DNA from: Puccinellia tenuiflora
Lineage: Eukaryota; Streptophyta; Magnoliopsida; Poales; Poaceae
Direction of reading: 5' to 3'
Assembly: GCA_012064385.1 (NCBI GenBank)
Contig: QRDG01002502.1
Location: 222,512 to 286,511 of the forward strand
Length of the DNA stretch: 64,000 bases
Below, one piece after another: positions 34,498-46,128 of this stretch. The notes under the pieces are model-generated. The model ran no database searches and was not told the DNA's origin. It saw only the letters and a list, made by a program, of their open reading frames with translations. A program made the translations under genes and the position numbers. Position 1 is the stretch's first letter, and each line of letters starts with the position of its first letter.

Positions 34498-36837
34498 CTA
34501 TTGATCAAGTTGAAACTTGTTGGTCCCCAACCAAGTTGGGTCCAAGAGGTTAGTCACAATAGGCTTGGGAACCCAAATGGTGCTTTTCTTCACACCACTT
34601 TGAGCTCCCACATACTTGGCAAACACATTGCCACTTCTATCCTTCCCAAGAGAATAAATATCATCAATTATGATAGGGTTGGATGGGTTACCGACGGTGC
34701 ATGAAGAAGCAAAGTGACCCTTGCCACGGCAAAGGTAGCAACACCGACTCTTCTCTTTCTTCTTAATAGGCTCCTCAACTTGAGGAGCGTTGACTTGAGT
34801 CTTCTTAGGAGGTGGTCTTTGTTCAACCCGTGGTTGAGCACGAGATTGAACAAGAGGCCGCTTCCCTAGTTGCTTCTCACTAAGAGGCTTCTTCTTCTTC
34901 ATTGGGCAATCACGAACATGATGCCCTTCTAGCTTGCACTTGAAGCAAATGATGTTGGCCGGATTATTGATTTGAACTTGGCCCTTCTTCTTCTCAACCT
35001 TGGACTTGTTCTTGATGTTGGAGTTGAATCCAAGTCCACTCTTGTCATTTGGGGATTGTTGCACACTCAACATGTTGTCAAGTGCCCTCTTCCCCTCATG
35101 ACGCTTTTCCAAGCCTTTCTTCAAAGAAGTGGCTTGGGCCTTGAGCTCTCCTCTTTTCTCTATATGGTTAGTGACAACACAAGAACTAGAGGAGGTAGAT
35201 GCATCATTGTTAGAGCAACAAGGCAAAGCAAGTAATTCATCACATGATGTACCAACATTCTTAGTGGATGAACTACAAGGACTAGCACATGGCATTTTAG
35301 CATTTTTAGTTGAATTTGTGCTATTATCCACATGAGGCTCACTAGATATTACCTTTGTAGTGATGGCCTCATGAGCTAACTTGAGACAAGCATAGGAAGC
35401 AAGAAGTTCATCATTAGAGCTAGATAGCTTTTCATGATTTTCTTCCAACTTCCCATAGGATGCTAGAAGATCATCATTAGATCTAGATAGCTTTTCATGA
35501 CTTGCTTCCAACTTCTTATACTTGCTTGTTAGCAACTCAAGTTGAGCCCTTAGCTCAACATTCTCCTTCAAACTAGATGCTTCACAAGAATTGGAGTTAG
35601 TAGCACAAGCATCATTAGCATTAGAAATGGATGAAGAAAACTTAACAAGCTCATCATTTAATCTAGTATTTTCATTTTTCGTGACTTTATATTTAGCATG
35701 AGCATGGTCACGTTCTTTAATGATCTTAGCAATTATTTCATTATGAGACTCCTCGATAGATTCTAGTTTCTCCTCTAGCGAAGCACGAGTCTCATGCTCT
35801 TCCTCAAGAGCATCTTCTAACGATGCTTTCTCCATAGCATCATCCCTTTCAATCTTACCCTTTTCTTCAAGGGTTGCTTCCAAGGCCTCAATAGCTTCCC
35901 CACGCTCAATAAGAGTGCTCATGATTTCAAAGAGTTTAGCTTGGGCACTTTTATTACTAGGAATGGCATTGAGAATCATTAGACCTTTATTTTGAAGCCT
36001 AGCATTAATTTTTTCAATATCATCTTCTTCATCATCATTATCATCATTATTATTATCATTGCTAGAAGAAGATTTAGCCATAAGGCAATAAGTGATGGAT
36101 GAAGAAGAGCAATTAATTTTTGAACTACTCAAGTTCACATCTTGTTGCATAGCAAATTGGGTTTCCTCTACATTATTGTTCATGCAAGAGTTAGAGCAGA
36201 CACAAGCATTTTTATCATGGCAACAAGATAAAGCAAGCATATCATCATTAGAATTATCTAAGCAATTTTTGGATGATATACAAGGACTATCAACACTAGC
36301 ATGTATGACATTTGGAGTGCTAGAAGAGTTTAAGTCCAAAGATGAAGCAATGCAACAAGATAGAGATGAATGATCATCAACAATGAGCTCACTATCCAAA
36401 TTGCAAAGCCTATCACTACTCACCATTACATTGGATTGTGGCTTACCACATTTTGGTGAAGTAGACGAAGACGAGAACTCGTCACGGCCGGAGGTGGAGG
36501 GAGAGCAATCATCCTCAATAGAGTTGGACAAACCATATTTGTCTTGTAGCTTGGTCCAAAGCTCATGAGCATCTCGGAGAGGCATGATTGACTCGAAAAC
36601 TACAACACTCACAAATTTGCAAAACTTGTTAGATGCTAGAGCATCTAGATATAAGTTTTTCTCATCCTCTAAAGTCGTACTTTCATAGTCCTTTGGAGGA
36701 GAAAAACCTATATCTAAGATCCGCTCAATATCGGGGTCCAAGACCCGTAAGTGACTAAGCATATGAGTTTTCCAAACATTAAAATTTGTGCCATTAAATC
36801 TAAACAAGGAATTGTGCACTAAATCCCTAGACGACAT
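34498..36837 (-). CDS. gag protein of Copia-like element (779 aa, intact)
   Basis: One uninterrupted frame starting MSSRDLVHNS, 42 bases after the PBS. N-terminal ~150 residues carry FNGTNFNVWKTHMLSHL and ELWTKLQDKYG, as in Copia gag (DUF4219/UBN2 type). Ser/Asn-rich linker, then a long Glu/Lys coiled coil (about residues 295-490). Two zinc knuckles of the CX2CX4HX4C form follow: CFKCKLEGHHVRDC (~residue 632) and CYLCRGKGHFASSC (~residue 699). The C-terminus has an Ile-rich segment and ends FQLDQ. The length is large for a gag, consistent with SIRE/Maximus-type elements. It would package RNA in virus-like particles; polymerase functions must be supplied in trans. The lack of stops suggests recent activity. 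Confidence 0.9.
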   Translation of the reverse strand: MSSRDLVHNSLFRFNGTNFNVWKTHMLSHLRVLDPDIERILDIGFSPPKDYESTTLEDEKNLYLDALASNKFCKFVSVVVFESIMPLRDAHELWTKLQDKYGLSNSIEDDCSPSTSGRDEFSSSSTSPKCGKPQSNVMVSSDRLCNLDSELIVDDHSSLSCCIASSLDLNSSSTPNVIHASVDSPCISSKNCLDNSNDDMLALSCCHDKNACVCSNSCMNNNVEETQFAMQQDVNLSSSKINCSSSSITYCLMAKSSSSNDNNNDDNDDEEDDIEKINARLQNKGLMILNAIPSNKSAQAKLFEIMSTLIERGEAIEALEATLEEKGKIERDDAMEKASLEDALEEEHETRASLEEKLESIEESHNEIIAKIIKERDHAHAKYKVTKNENTRLNDELVKFSSSISNANDACATNSNSCEASSLKENVELRAQLELLTSKYKKLEASHEKLSRSNDDLLASYGKLEENHEKLSSSNDELLASYACLKLAHEAITTKVISSEPHVDNSTNSTKNAKMPCASPCSSSTKNVGTSCDELLALPCCSNNDASTSSSSCVVTNHIEKRGELKAQATSLKKGLEKRHEGKRALDNMLSVQQSPNDKSGLGFNSNIKNKSKVEKKKGQVQINNPANIICFKCKLEGHHVRDCPMKKKKPLSEKQLGKRPLVQSRAQPRVEQRPPPKKTQVNAPQVEEPIKKKEKSRCCYLCRGKGHFASSCTVGNPSNPIIIDDIYSLGKDRSGNVFAKYVGAQSGVKKSTIWVPKPIVTNLLDPTWLGTNKFQLDQ

Positions 36838-36877
36838 CTTTACTCTCTAGGCGGTAAAGCCAAACAAGAGAGATGAG

Positions 36878-36889
36878 GCTCTGATACCA
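36878..36889 (-). other. Primer binding site (initiator tRNA-Met)
   Basis: Minus strand TGGTATCAGAGC, complementary to the 3' end of initiator tRNA-Met, 2 bases inside the 5' LTR; the hallmark of plant Copia elements. Confidence 0.93.
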
Positions 36890-36891
36890 AT

Positions 36892-39442
36892 TGAAAGAAC
36901 AAACAATGCCCGGATGTCGCCTAGAGGGGGGGGGGGTGAATAGGCGATTAAAGCTTTTTCTAATTAGGGGCTTGATAATTGCGGAATAAAACTATGTGTT
37001 TAAATTAACAAGCCAACAACCTAATATGCTAGGGTTACCTATGTGCACCAACAACTTATGCTAAGCAATTAAAGCAACAAGGTGATAGCAAGATATGAAC
37101 TTCAAGCACGAAGGCTATCACAATGTAAATTGCATAAGTAAAGCTCGGGTATAGAAATAACCGAGGCACGCGGAGACGAGGATGTATTCCCGAGTTCCTC
37201 CTTGTTAAGGGAGTACGTCTCGTTGGAGGGGTGTGAGCTCGCCACAAAAGGCCTACTCAAGATGCCACAAAGGCCTCACCCTATTCTCCGATGAACCTCA
37301 CCCAAGGGATTGGTTCACCTTCCACTATCAGAATCCTTCGGGGCGGATTCCGGAGCCCTTTACAACTTCTTCTTGGGGCACACACCCACAACTCAATTGG
37401 GGGCTCCCAAACTCGTGCCGAAGCTTCACAAGCGAAGACTTCGCGGCACCTCCAACCGTCTAGGGTACACAATGCACCCAAGAGGCAACAAGCTCTTGGG
37501 AACACAATGCACCCAAGAGTAAAAAGCTCTTCAACGTCGATCTTCACGTATCACCGTGGAGGGAGCAACCCGATGCAACAAATGCAAAAGGCAAGAGCAC
37601 ACAAAGTGCTCAAATCCTTCACTCCCAAATTCCAACCAAAGCAACTAATGCTATGGAGGGAATAAGAGAGGAAGAACAAAGGGGATGAACACAAAGCAAC
37701 CCCAAAATCTAGATCCACAAGTTTCCCTCACTTAGAGGGGATTTTGATTGGTGGAATGGTAGATCTAGATCTCCTCTCTTGAATCCCTAAGTTTGGGCAA
37801 GAATCATTGGAGGGATGGAGAGGAATCAAGCTCACAAGGTTAGCAACAATGGAGGAGAGAGAAAAGCAAGTGAGCAAGACAAGCAAGCAGCCCTTGGGGG
37901 AAGAAGGGGGCTATTTATAGCCTCCCCCAAAAAATAGCCGTTGGAAAACCGCAGGGCCGGAAATTCCGGGTTAAAGGGGCCGGAACTTCCGGCCGGGGGC
38001 CGGATATTCCGGGGCTTACACCGGAATTTCCGGTGCCCCGGAAATTTCCGGAGCAAACCTCCGGTGCAAAGTTCCGGACCCCCACCCGAGAGTAAACGCG
38101 AAAAAGACTTAGCCAAATTTTCCTTGGGCCGGATATTCCGGACCAAAGACCGGAAATTCCGGACCCCCGGAAATTTCCGAGGCAAAATTCCGGACCCCCT
38201 ACAGAGAAAAAGTCAAAAAGACTTAGCCAAAAAGGTTCAGATGAAAATATGGGCCGGATATTCCGGTGCAACGGCCGGAACTTCCGGGGGCCGGAATTTC
38301 CGGACCCCGGGCCGGAATTTCCGCCCCTCAGAAAAACTGCAGAATGAGCAATATGAAAACGGGCATATCTTTTGCATCCGGACTCCGTTTTCGATGATCT
38401 TGGACTCGTTGGACTCGCAATGAAAAGCTCTAGAAGATCATGCAGAGAAACATCATTGTCCATCATGATATTATAAAACCAAATGGGGAGAGTTTAAAAG
38501 CTCTTTTTCGCAAACCGAAAAACTGTTTCTTTTGCAATTGAAGTCCAAAAGAGGTAAAACCAAATTTGTTGGAAAGAGGACAACAAAAGCCACCTTTGTA
38601 CAAGGCAAACAAGCAATAGAGATTTTGCAACGAGATGGAAGATATAAATCTTCCGCACGAAGGAACCGGCAAAATCTCCAATACCGAAAACACAAAAGAA
38701 GACGCAAATGCAAACCGTTTTCGGTGACCTTGGCTTTGTCATGACAAGCATGACAAGCACCAAGACCACACCACGATAAGATCCAAATAAGAACCAATAA
38801 AGATGATTGCATGGATGCAAAGGTTTGAGCTCTCCACGAACGATACGATCACGAAACTCGGTCGAGAGCCCCTCTTGATAGTACGGCTATCTATCCTATA
38901 ACCCGGTCTCTCACTAAACACCATGAGACCGGTAAAATAGAAACCCTATCAAGATCATACCTTTGCCTTGCGCATTAATCCACTTGAGGTCGACGAAGAC
39001 GATCTTCATCTCCTCAAGACGCATCACCTTTCTTGATTGCGCTTCGTTTGGTGAAGATTCACATGACGCTCCCCCATACACCAAGATGGGGAAAGCACTC
39101 TTCGACATATCTTCACTTGGACTTGAGGGTTGATCAATCCGCACAAAGCCTTGATCAACCCAAAACTTCTTCTTCTTCCCTTGAGCTTGACTCCAACAAA
39201 TGGAGGTCAAGCAACGCACCTTGACTCCAACACATGGAGACAAGCTTGGCCTTGATCAACAAATGATCTTCAACCTTGACCTTGACTCCAACCAATGGAG
39301 ACAAGCAAGCTTGGCCTTGGTCAACAAATGATCTTGACACAAGCTAAAGGACAACCTACACATAGAGCTCAACACAAATATTAGTCCATAGAGATTGTCA
39401 TTAATTACCAAAACCATGCATGGGATCAACCATGCACTTTCA
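36892..39442 (-). repeat. 5' LTR of Copia-like element
   Basis: 2551 bp, TG..CA. It carries the promoter: palindrome cluster at 37955-38330 and a TATA box at 37911-37920 (CTATAAATAG on minus). It abuts the inverted second copy at 39443 without a TSD. Confidence 0.92.
37911..37920 (-). promoter_or_regulatory. TATA box in 5' LTR of Copia-like element
   Basis: CTATAAATAG on the minus strand, a near-consensus plant TATA box, directly downstream of the CCGG palindrome cluster in element sense. Confidence 0.75.
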
Positions 39443-42400
39443 TGCTTGTCTCTTTGTTTATTGGTATCTTTGCACACTCATGTGTTTGTTGAGGATCTTT
39501 TACTTCATGCTTATCATGGTGAGCATGTTGAATTTTATTTACTAAATGCTCTCAATAGTTTTTGGCATTTTCAATTGGTTTTAGTTTCCAATTGGTATCC
39601 CTAAGCTTGTGAACATACCTTCAAAGATCTTCTTTCTGTCTTGGTTGGGCCTATCTTATGTTGAATTTTTGAAAATTGGTATCTTCTCATGGCTCAACCA
39701 TATCTTTGGTGCAAGTGCTATGATTTGCTTTTGCTTTATGCACTCTTGCACTTGTTGAGTGTTCTAGATGATTTTTTTGGGGGGGGGGGGGGGGCGAGGA
39801 TGCCATATTTGTGCACTCCTCAATAGTGTATGAATATTGGGGAGCTTCTCCATTTTCATTTAGAACTCTCGCTTTGGATCTTTTTGATTGCTTTTCTCCT
39901 TTGTGGAGATGTTTAGAATGATTTCATCTTTTGGCAATCTTTGGATCCTCAATATAGTTTGATTTCCTCTAATTATTCGTCAATGAATAAGTGCATTTGA
40001 TTTCACTCACAACTTGAGCAATGCACACATTTATGGAGGAACTCTTATTATATTGGCCTTCTAAATTTTTTCTTCCCATTTCGGCAATCGATGCCAATGG
40101 GGGAGAAGTTTAGAGGGTTTAAGGGAATTTGGGTTTTATGCTTTTGTTGCATTTGCCTTTAATGCGCTTGCATCCTTGCTCGTTTGTCTTGCAAGGTTGC
40201 TTTATTCATTATATAAACCCTCTTATAAGGGATTGTCATCAATTACCAAAATGGGGAGATTGAAAGTGCATGGTTGCCCCCATGTGTGGTTTTGGTAATT
40301 AATGACAATCTCTATGGACTAATGTTTGTATTAAGCTATATTTGTAGGTGTGTCCATAAGCATTGTTTGATCTCCATTTGTTGGAGTCAAGGCTAAGGGA
40401 AGAAAAGTATGTGTTGATCAAGACTTAGTGCGTGTTGATCAACACTCAAGTCCAAGTGAAGATATGCCGAAGAGGTGCTTCTCCCATCTTGGTGTATGGG
40501 GGAGCAACATGTGAATCTTCACCAAGTGAAGCGCAATAAAGAAAGGTGGTGCATCTTGAGGAGATGAAGATCGTCTTCATCGACCTCAAGTGGATTTATG
40601 CGCAAGGCAAAGGTATGATCTTGATAGGGTTTCTATTTTACCGGTCTCATGTTGTTTAGTGAGAGACCGGATTATAGGATAGATAGCCGTACTATCAAGA
40701 GGGGCTCTCGACCGAGTATCATGATCATATCATTGTAGAGAGCACAAAACTTTGCATCCATGCAATCATCTTTATTGGTTCTTATTTGTCTCTTATCGTG
40801 GTGTGGTCTTGGTGCTTGTCGTGCTCGTCATGACAAGGCTAAGTTCACCGAAAACGGTTTTCATATGCGTCTTCTATTTGCGGTTTCGGCATTGGAGATT
40901 TTGCCGGTTCATCCGTGCGGAAGATTTATCTCTTCCATTTCTTGGCAAAATCTCCATTGCTTGTTTGACATTTTCAAAGGTTGCAGTTGTCGTCCTGTTT
41001 TCAACAAAATTGGTTTCACGTCATTTGGACTTCATTTGCAAAAGATATTTCTTTTCCGGTTTGCGAATTTTTTTTAACTTTCCCCATTTGTTTTTATAAT
41101 ATCTTGTTGGAATATGATGTTTCTCTGTATATTCTTGTAGAGCTCGTTGCTACGATTCCAACGAGCCCAAGATCATCGAAAACGGAGTCCGGATGCAAAA
41201 GATATGCCCGTTTTCGTTTTGCTCTTTGTGCAGTTTTTCACTGGGCCGGAATTTCCGGCCTAAGGACCGGAAATTCCGGGCCCCCGGAAATATATTCAGC
41301 CCAAATTTCCGCCCAAAGTTCCGGACCATGTCCAGAGAGCTTCCCAAGGCGTCCGGGTCGCTCCGGGGGGTCCGGAAATTCCGGGGTAAGTGCCGGAATT
41401 TCCGGTCCGCGCAGGAAAAACTGCCCCCAACGGTTGGAAAAGTTGGAGACATATTTAAGGGGTCATCTTCCCCAATGGTTTCTAAGTTTTGGACCTTCTC
41501 TCTCTCCTCCATTGTTGACCTCCAAAGCTTGGGTTTCTCTCAATCCCTCCAATGATTTTAGACCAAATTTAGGGATTCAAGAGAGGAGATCTAGATCTAC
41601 CATTCCACCAATCAAAATCTCCTCTAAGTGAGGGGAACTAGTGTATCTAGATTTTGGGGTTGCTTTGTGTTCAGCCCCTTTGTTCTTCCTCTCTTATTCC
41701 CCCCAAAGCATTTGTTGCTTGGTTGGAATTTGAGAGTGAAGGACTTGACCACTTTGTGTGTTCTTGCCTTTTGTATTTGTTGCATCGGGTTGCTCTCTCC
41801 ACGGTGATACGTGAAGTTGAAGGTTGAGAAGCTTTTTAATCTTGGCTGCATTGTGTTCCCAAGAGATTGTGCCTCTTGGGTGCATTGTGTACCCTAGACG
41901 GTGGTGGTGCCGTGAATACTTCGACTTGTGAAGCTTTGGCAAAGATTTGGGAGCCCCCAATTGATTTGTGGGTGTGTGCCCCAAGAACAATGTAAAAGGG
42001 CTCCGGAATCCGCCTCGAAGGATTCCGTTAGTGGAAGGTGAACCAAACCCTTGGGTGCGGTTCATCGGAGAATAGGGTGAGGCCTTTGTGGCATCTTGAG
42101 TAAGCCTTTTGTGGCGAGCTCAAACCCCTCCAACGAGACGTACTCCCTTAACAAGAAGGAACTCGGGAATACATCCTCGTCTCCGCGTGCCTCGGTTATT
42201 TCTATACCCGAGCTTTTACTTATGCAATTTACATTGTGATAGCCTTCGTGTTTGAAGTGCTTTATCTTGCTATCACCTTGTCGCTTGACTTGCTTAGCAT
42301 AAGTTGTTGGTGCACATAGGAAACCTAGTAATTTAGGTTGTTGGCTTGTTAATTTAAAGACATAGTTTTATTCCGCAATTATCAAGCCTTAATTTGAAAA

Positions 42401-42467
42401 GGTGTTAATCGCCTATTCACCCCCCCCCCTCTCTAGGCGACATCTCGGGACATCGTTTGTTCTTTCA
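39443..42467 (+). mobile_element. Second, truncated copy of the Copia-like element, inverted
   Basis: 39443-40260 is the reverse complement of internal sequence like 30640-31440, ending in the purine tract AATGGGGAGAT. 40261-42467 is a complete 3' LTR (2207 bp, TG..CA, plus sense) with its own palindrome cluster at 41243-41405 and TATA-like CATATTTAAG near 41448. It is more diverged than the two LTRs of the first copy. The right border ATATT (42468) lies inside a BARE-type LTR, the original insertion target; the left part is missing. A run of G at about 39779-39794 is a weak spot for sequencing. Confidence 0.85.
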
Positions 42468-43243
42468 ATATTGACTCCAACACATTCAACGAAGTTCTTT
42501 TATCGATTGAACCACGATGCCGGAGATTTAATCAATCTCGTGTATGTTTCTATTTTGTCTCACGATATTTTACTTGCCCGAGATTTGATCGTCGATATCA
42601 CCATATCTAGTTCAATCTCGTTACCCGGCAAGTTCTCTTTACTCGTCCATAATATAGGATCTTCGTGATTACATTTTAATCACATGTTTGCAAACTTTAT
42701 GATGCTATATTACCGAGAAGGCCTGGAGATATCTTCTCCGTCACATGGAGGGACAAATCCCACTCTTGATACATGTCACCCAACAACTTACCATTGGAGA
42801 TACCTGAAAGCCATCTTTATAATCACCCAGTCACGAAGCGACATTTGATGTCCCCAAAGTAATCCTCCGGTAAACGGAGTGACATAATCTCATGGTTTAA
42901 GGAAACTATACCTGGCATATACTAAAAGTGTTGGCAATGAAACTGTGTGACACGATTAATTGCAACTCTTCATTTTTGGGTCTTGTCCATCATATCATTC
43001 TCCCAATGATATGACTCCGCTATCAAGTGACTATAACAAGTCCTATGGTCAGGAAACCTTAACCATCTCTTGAGTAACGAACTATTCAAGTAGAGGCTTA
43101 CTAGGGACACATGGTTGTTTATATTCCACACATGTATTATGTTTCCGGTTAATACAATTATAGCATGGATAATAAACTATTATCATAAACATGAATATGC
43201 TAATAGACCATTTTATTATTGCCTCTAGGGCAGATTCCCAACA
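42468..43243 (-). mobile_element. BARE-1/WIS/Angela-type LTR fragment, reverse orientation
   Basis: Minus strand begins TGTTGGGAATCTGCCC..AGGCAATAATAAA, the well-known start of this Copia family, and runs 776 bp until cut by the Copia-like LTR at 42467. Its 5' end sits in the ORF at 43244-43547. The rest of the LTR is missing. Confidence 0.88.
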
Positions 43244-43547
43244 CGCTGTCGCCGTACTAGGGGGAGAACCTGGATCTGGGCGTGGCGGTGGCGCTTTCTT
43301 GGTAGTACGACGAGTGTGAGGGCGAGCTGCCGCTCCTCGTGTGTAAGACCGGCGCGACGACGCTCTCCTTGCTTGCCCCCATGGCGAAAGCCTTGTTGAT
43401 GGCGGCAATCTCGGCCGCCCTCTCCGTCGCCAACTGCCTGTCACGCCGCAGGTTCCACCGCTCCTTGTCCAACTTCCATCGAAGGCAATCAAATTGCCAT
43501 TCGTCGTCCGTCAACCCCTCCGGCCGCGGCATGGGTGGACGAACCTT
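43244..43547 (-). pseudogene. Transposon-type ORF, downstream part (split by LTRs)
   Basis: Minus-strand open frame of 101 codons with RPEGLTDDEWQFDCLRW, a basic RWNLRRDRQLATERAAEI helix and HTRSGSS..SSYYQ. It continues, in frame and across the duplicated GGTCT, the start of the ORF at 55287-55180, and is cut again at 43243 by the reverse BARE-type LTR. I think I recognise a protein type common in Triticeae and linked to Harbinger/MITE-like elements, but the function is unknown. The complete original would have been longer than 137 residues. Confidence 0.6.
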
Positions 43548-43552
43548 GGTCT
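43548..43552. other. Target-site duplication, left copy (GGTCT)
   Basis: Precedes TGTTGG at 43553; the partner is at 55180-55184. Confidence 0.95.
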
Positions 43553-44326
43553 TGTTGGAAATATGCCCAAATGGCAATAATAAAGTTGTTTACTATCATA
43601 TTTCATGTTTATGATAATTTTTTATTATCCATGCTATAATTGTATTAACCGGAAACAAAATACATGTGTGGAATATAAACGACAAAGCGTCCCTAGGAAG
43701 CCTCTTATGACTAGTTCGTTAGTCAAGAGATAGTTAAGGTTTCCTAACCATGGACTTGTAAAGTCGCTTGATAACGGAATCATATCATTAGAAGAATGAT
43801 ATGATGGACAAACCCATTAAAAGCATAGCAATTGATCATGTCACACAGTTTCATTGCTAACGCTTTTAGCATATGTCAAGTATAGTTTCCTTAGACCATG
43901 AGATTGTGTCACTCCTGTTTACTGTAGGAATACTCTGTGGACATGAAACGTCACTTCATAACTGGGTGATTATATAGATGGCTTTCAGGTATCTCCAATG
44001 GTATTTGTTGGGTGACATGAATCAAGACTGGAATTTGTCCCTCCATGTGACGGAGAAGATATCTCTGGGCCCCTCTCGGTAGTATAGCATCCTAAGGCTT
44101 GCAAGCATGTGGCTAAGTGGTTAGTCACGGGGATCCTGTTCTATGTGAACGAGTAAAGAGAACTTGCCAGTAACGAGATTAAACTAGGTATGGAGATACC
44201 GACGATCGAATCTCGGGCAAGTGATATATCGTGAGACAAAGTGAATCGTATATGGGATTAATTAAATCTCCGACATCGTGGTTCAACCGATAAAGAACTT
44301 CGTTGAACGTGTAGGAATCAATATGG

Positions 44327-44331
44327 ACATC
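44327..44331. other. Target-site duplication, left copy (ACATC)
   Basis: Precedes TGATACG at 44332; the partner is at 54245-54249. Confidence 0.9.
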
Positions 44332-45923
44332 TGATACGTCTCAAACGTATCTATAATTTTTGAGTGATCCATGCTAGTTTTGTGATATTGTCACATGTTT
44401 TTACTGTCATTTATATCATTTTTATGCATTTTGTTGGACTAACCTATTGACAAGATGCCTAGTGCCAGTTCCCTGTTTTTTCTGTTTTTGTATTTCAGAA
44501 AATTTAATTATGAAAATATTCTCGGAATTGGACGAAAAATTTACGGAGAATTTTTACTCGACGAAAGACACCAGAAGATCAAAGGGGAGCCTGAGGGGCC
44601 ACCCACAGGGCACAGGCGGCCTCCTGCCGTGGCCCCCTAGGACCTGTGGGTGGGGCCCGCCCCTGCTCCTGGGGCACCCACTCGGCCCCCTCTGACGCCT
44701 ATAAATCCATAAAACCCTAAAAACGTCGGGGCGGCCATTATTTTCTAGAAAATCGACCCCGACGCGCCGTCATCGAAAACCCTAGTTCGGGGTCCAATCT
44801 GAAGCTGATCCCGGCACTCTGCCGGAGGGGAGATCGATCTCGGAGGGCTCTTCATCGCCATGCCTTCCACCGAGATGATTTGTGAGTAGTCTCACCTTGG
44901 ACTACGGGTCCATGGCAGTAGCTAGTTGGTAGTCTCTCTCTCGCTCTTGTGCTTCATGTCTTATGATCTTGTGAGCTGCCTAACATGATTAAGATCGATT
45001 ATTGTAATGCTATGTGATGTGTTTGCTGGGATCCGATGGATTATGAAGTTATGTTCAGATTGTGCATGATTCTTATATGAGTAATTTATGTTCTTGCATG
45101 CTCTCCGATGTGCGTAGTTACTTTGGCCAAGTGATTGTGTGTATCTCCAAGAGAGGGTATTTATGCTAGATAGTGGGTTCATGCACCCTTTTGTTCCTGG
45201 GCACGAGTGACAGAAACGTCTAAGGGCGAGGGTGTGCTGTTGCTACTAAGGGTAAAACAGCAGTGTTAATATCTCTTTTGATATTAGTATTGCGTACTTC
45301 ATGCACTTTACTTAATGCAATTGTCTGTTGCTTGCAACTTAATATCGTTGGGTGACAGACTGGATAGCGATCCCACGATGGACTTTTTAGACAAAGACGC
45401 AGTTGGACTCAACGGTCTTTGTTCCTTGTCGTGATGCCTCCATAAATATTATCATGTCCTTTTTGTCATAGCTAAATTGGGTTTGTGTCATGATCTTGTC
45501 AATTGCCTAGCTGTAATTCGTTCACCCATCACATGCATATTTTATTTACTTGAGAGACTCCACTAGTGAACCCATGGCCCCCGGTCCATATTTTTACATT
45601 GTTTACAACCTCATTTACTTTCTTTTAATCATCATTACTCCTCTGGTCACTTTTCATATTTTATCTATTTCATCATATAATTAACCGCTTTGTTTTCTGC
45701 GAGGCCGGAAAGATTGACAACCTTTCCGCCGTTGGGGCAAAGTATTTTGGTTGAGTGTGTGCAGGTCCATGTCTGTTGAAGTTCAAGCGCCAGATATCTT
45801 CAACATTCACCTCGTTGTTGATTCCAAAGTCCTACTGGTTCGATAAACCTCGGTTCGTTAAACGAGGGAAAACTGCTACTAGCTAGAATTCCGCCTTCGC
45901 TTGGGGCACCACCCAACTTATCA
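44332..45923 (+). repeat. 5' LTR of second Athila-like element
   Basis: 1592 bp; begins TGATACGTCTCAAACGTATC, ends ACTTATCA. A TATA box lies at about 44699-44708 (CTATAAATCC), then a GC-rich leader. It keeps the empty site (GAGGGTGTGCTG, ~45227-45238) of the CACTA element found in the 3' LTR. Confidence 0.93.
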
Positions 45924-45946
45924 ATATCTACCATCAAGCAGTTTTC

Positions 45947-45964
45947 TGGCGCCGTTGCCGGGGA
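45947..45964 (+). other. Primer binding site (tRNA-Asp type)
   Basis: TGGCGCCGTTGCCGGGGA, 23 bases after the LTR end; identical to the site in the element at 10964-19459. Confidence 0.8.
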
Positions 45965-46128
45965 CTTTGGAGCTACAAAAAGGGGAGTCTCATACTCTCA
46001 TTCTCTTTACTTTGTTTTTGTCTTGCTTGCTTTATATCTCGTTTAGTTTATTTTCCTGTTTCAAAATTTTAAAACCCAAAAAAATTAGTGTAGTCTTTAT
46101 TCCTGTCTTGTTATTTTATCTTATCGTT

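Larger units (their letters stand above)
28071..39442 (-). mobile_element. Long-LTR Copia-like retrotransposon with gag only
   Basis: LTRs 28071-30637 and 36892-39442 (about 2.55 kb), initiator-Met-tRNA PBS at 36878-36889, gag at 34498-36837 and a purine tract at 30638-30650 show a minus-strand element of 11.4 kb. Between gag and 3' LTR lie 3.9 kb of AT-rich sequence without protease, integrase, reverse transcriptase or RNase H, so it is non-autonomous. The TGAAAGTGCATGG start, tRNA-Met PBS and very long LTRs point to the SIRE/Maximus side of Copia (tentative). There is no TSD: ACATG at left, TGCTT at right. Confidence 0.85.

Noticed and set aside
41193..41631. Frame with repeated NFR/SGP residues
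   Set aside because: Translation of the CCGG..TTCCGG palindromes, not a repeat protein.
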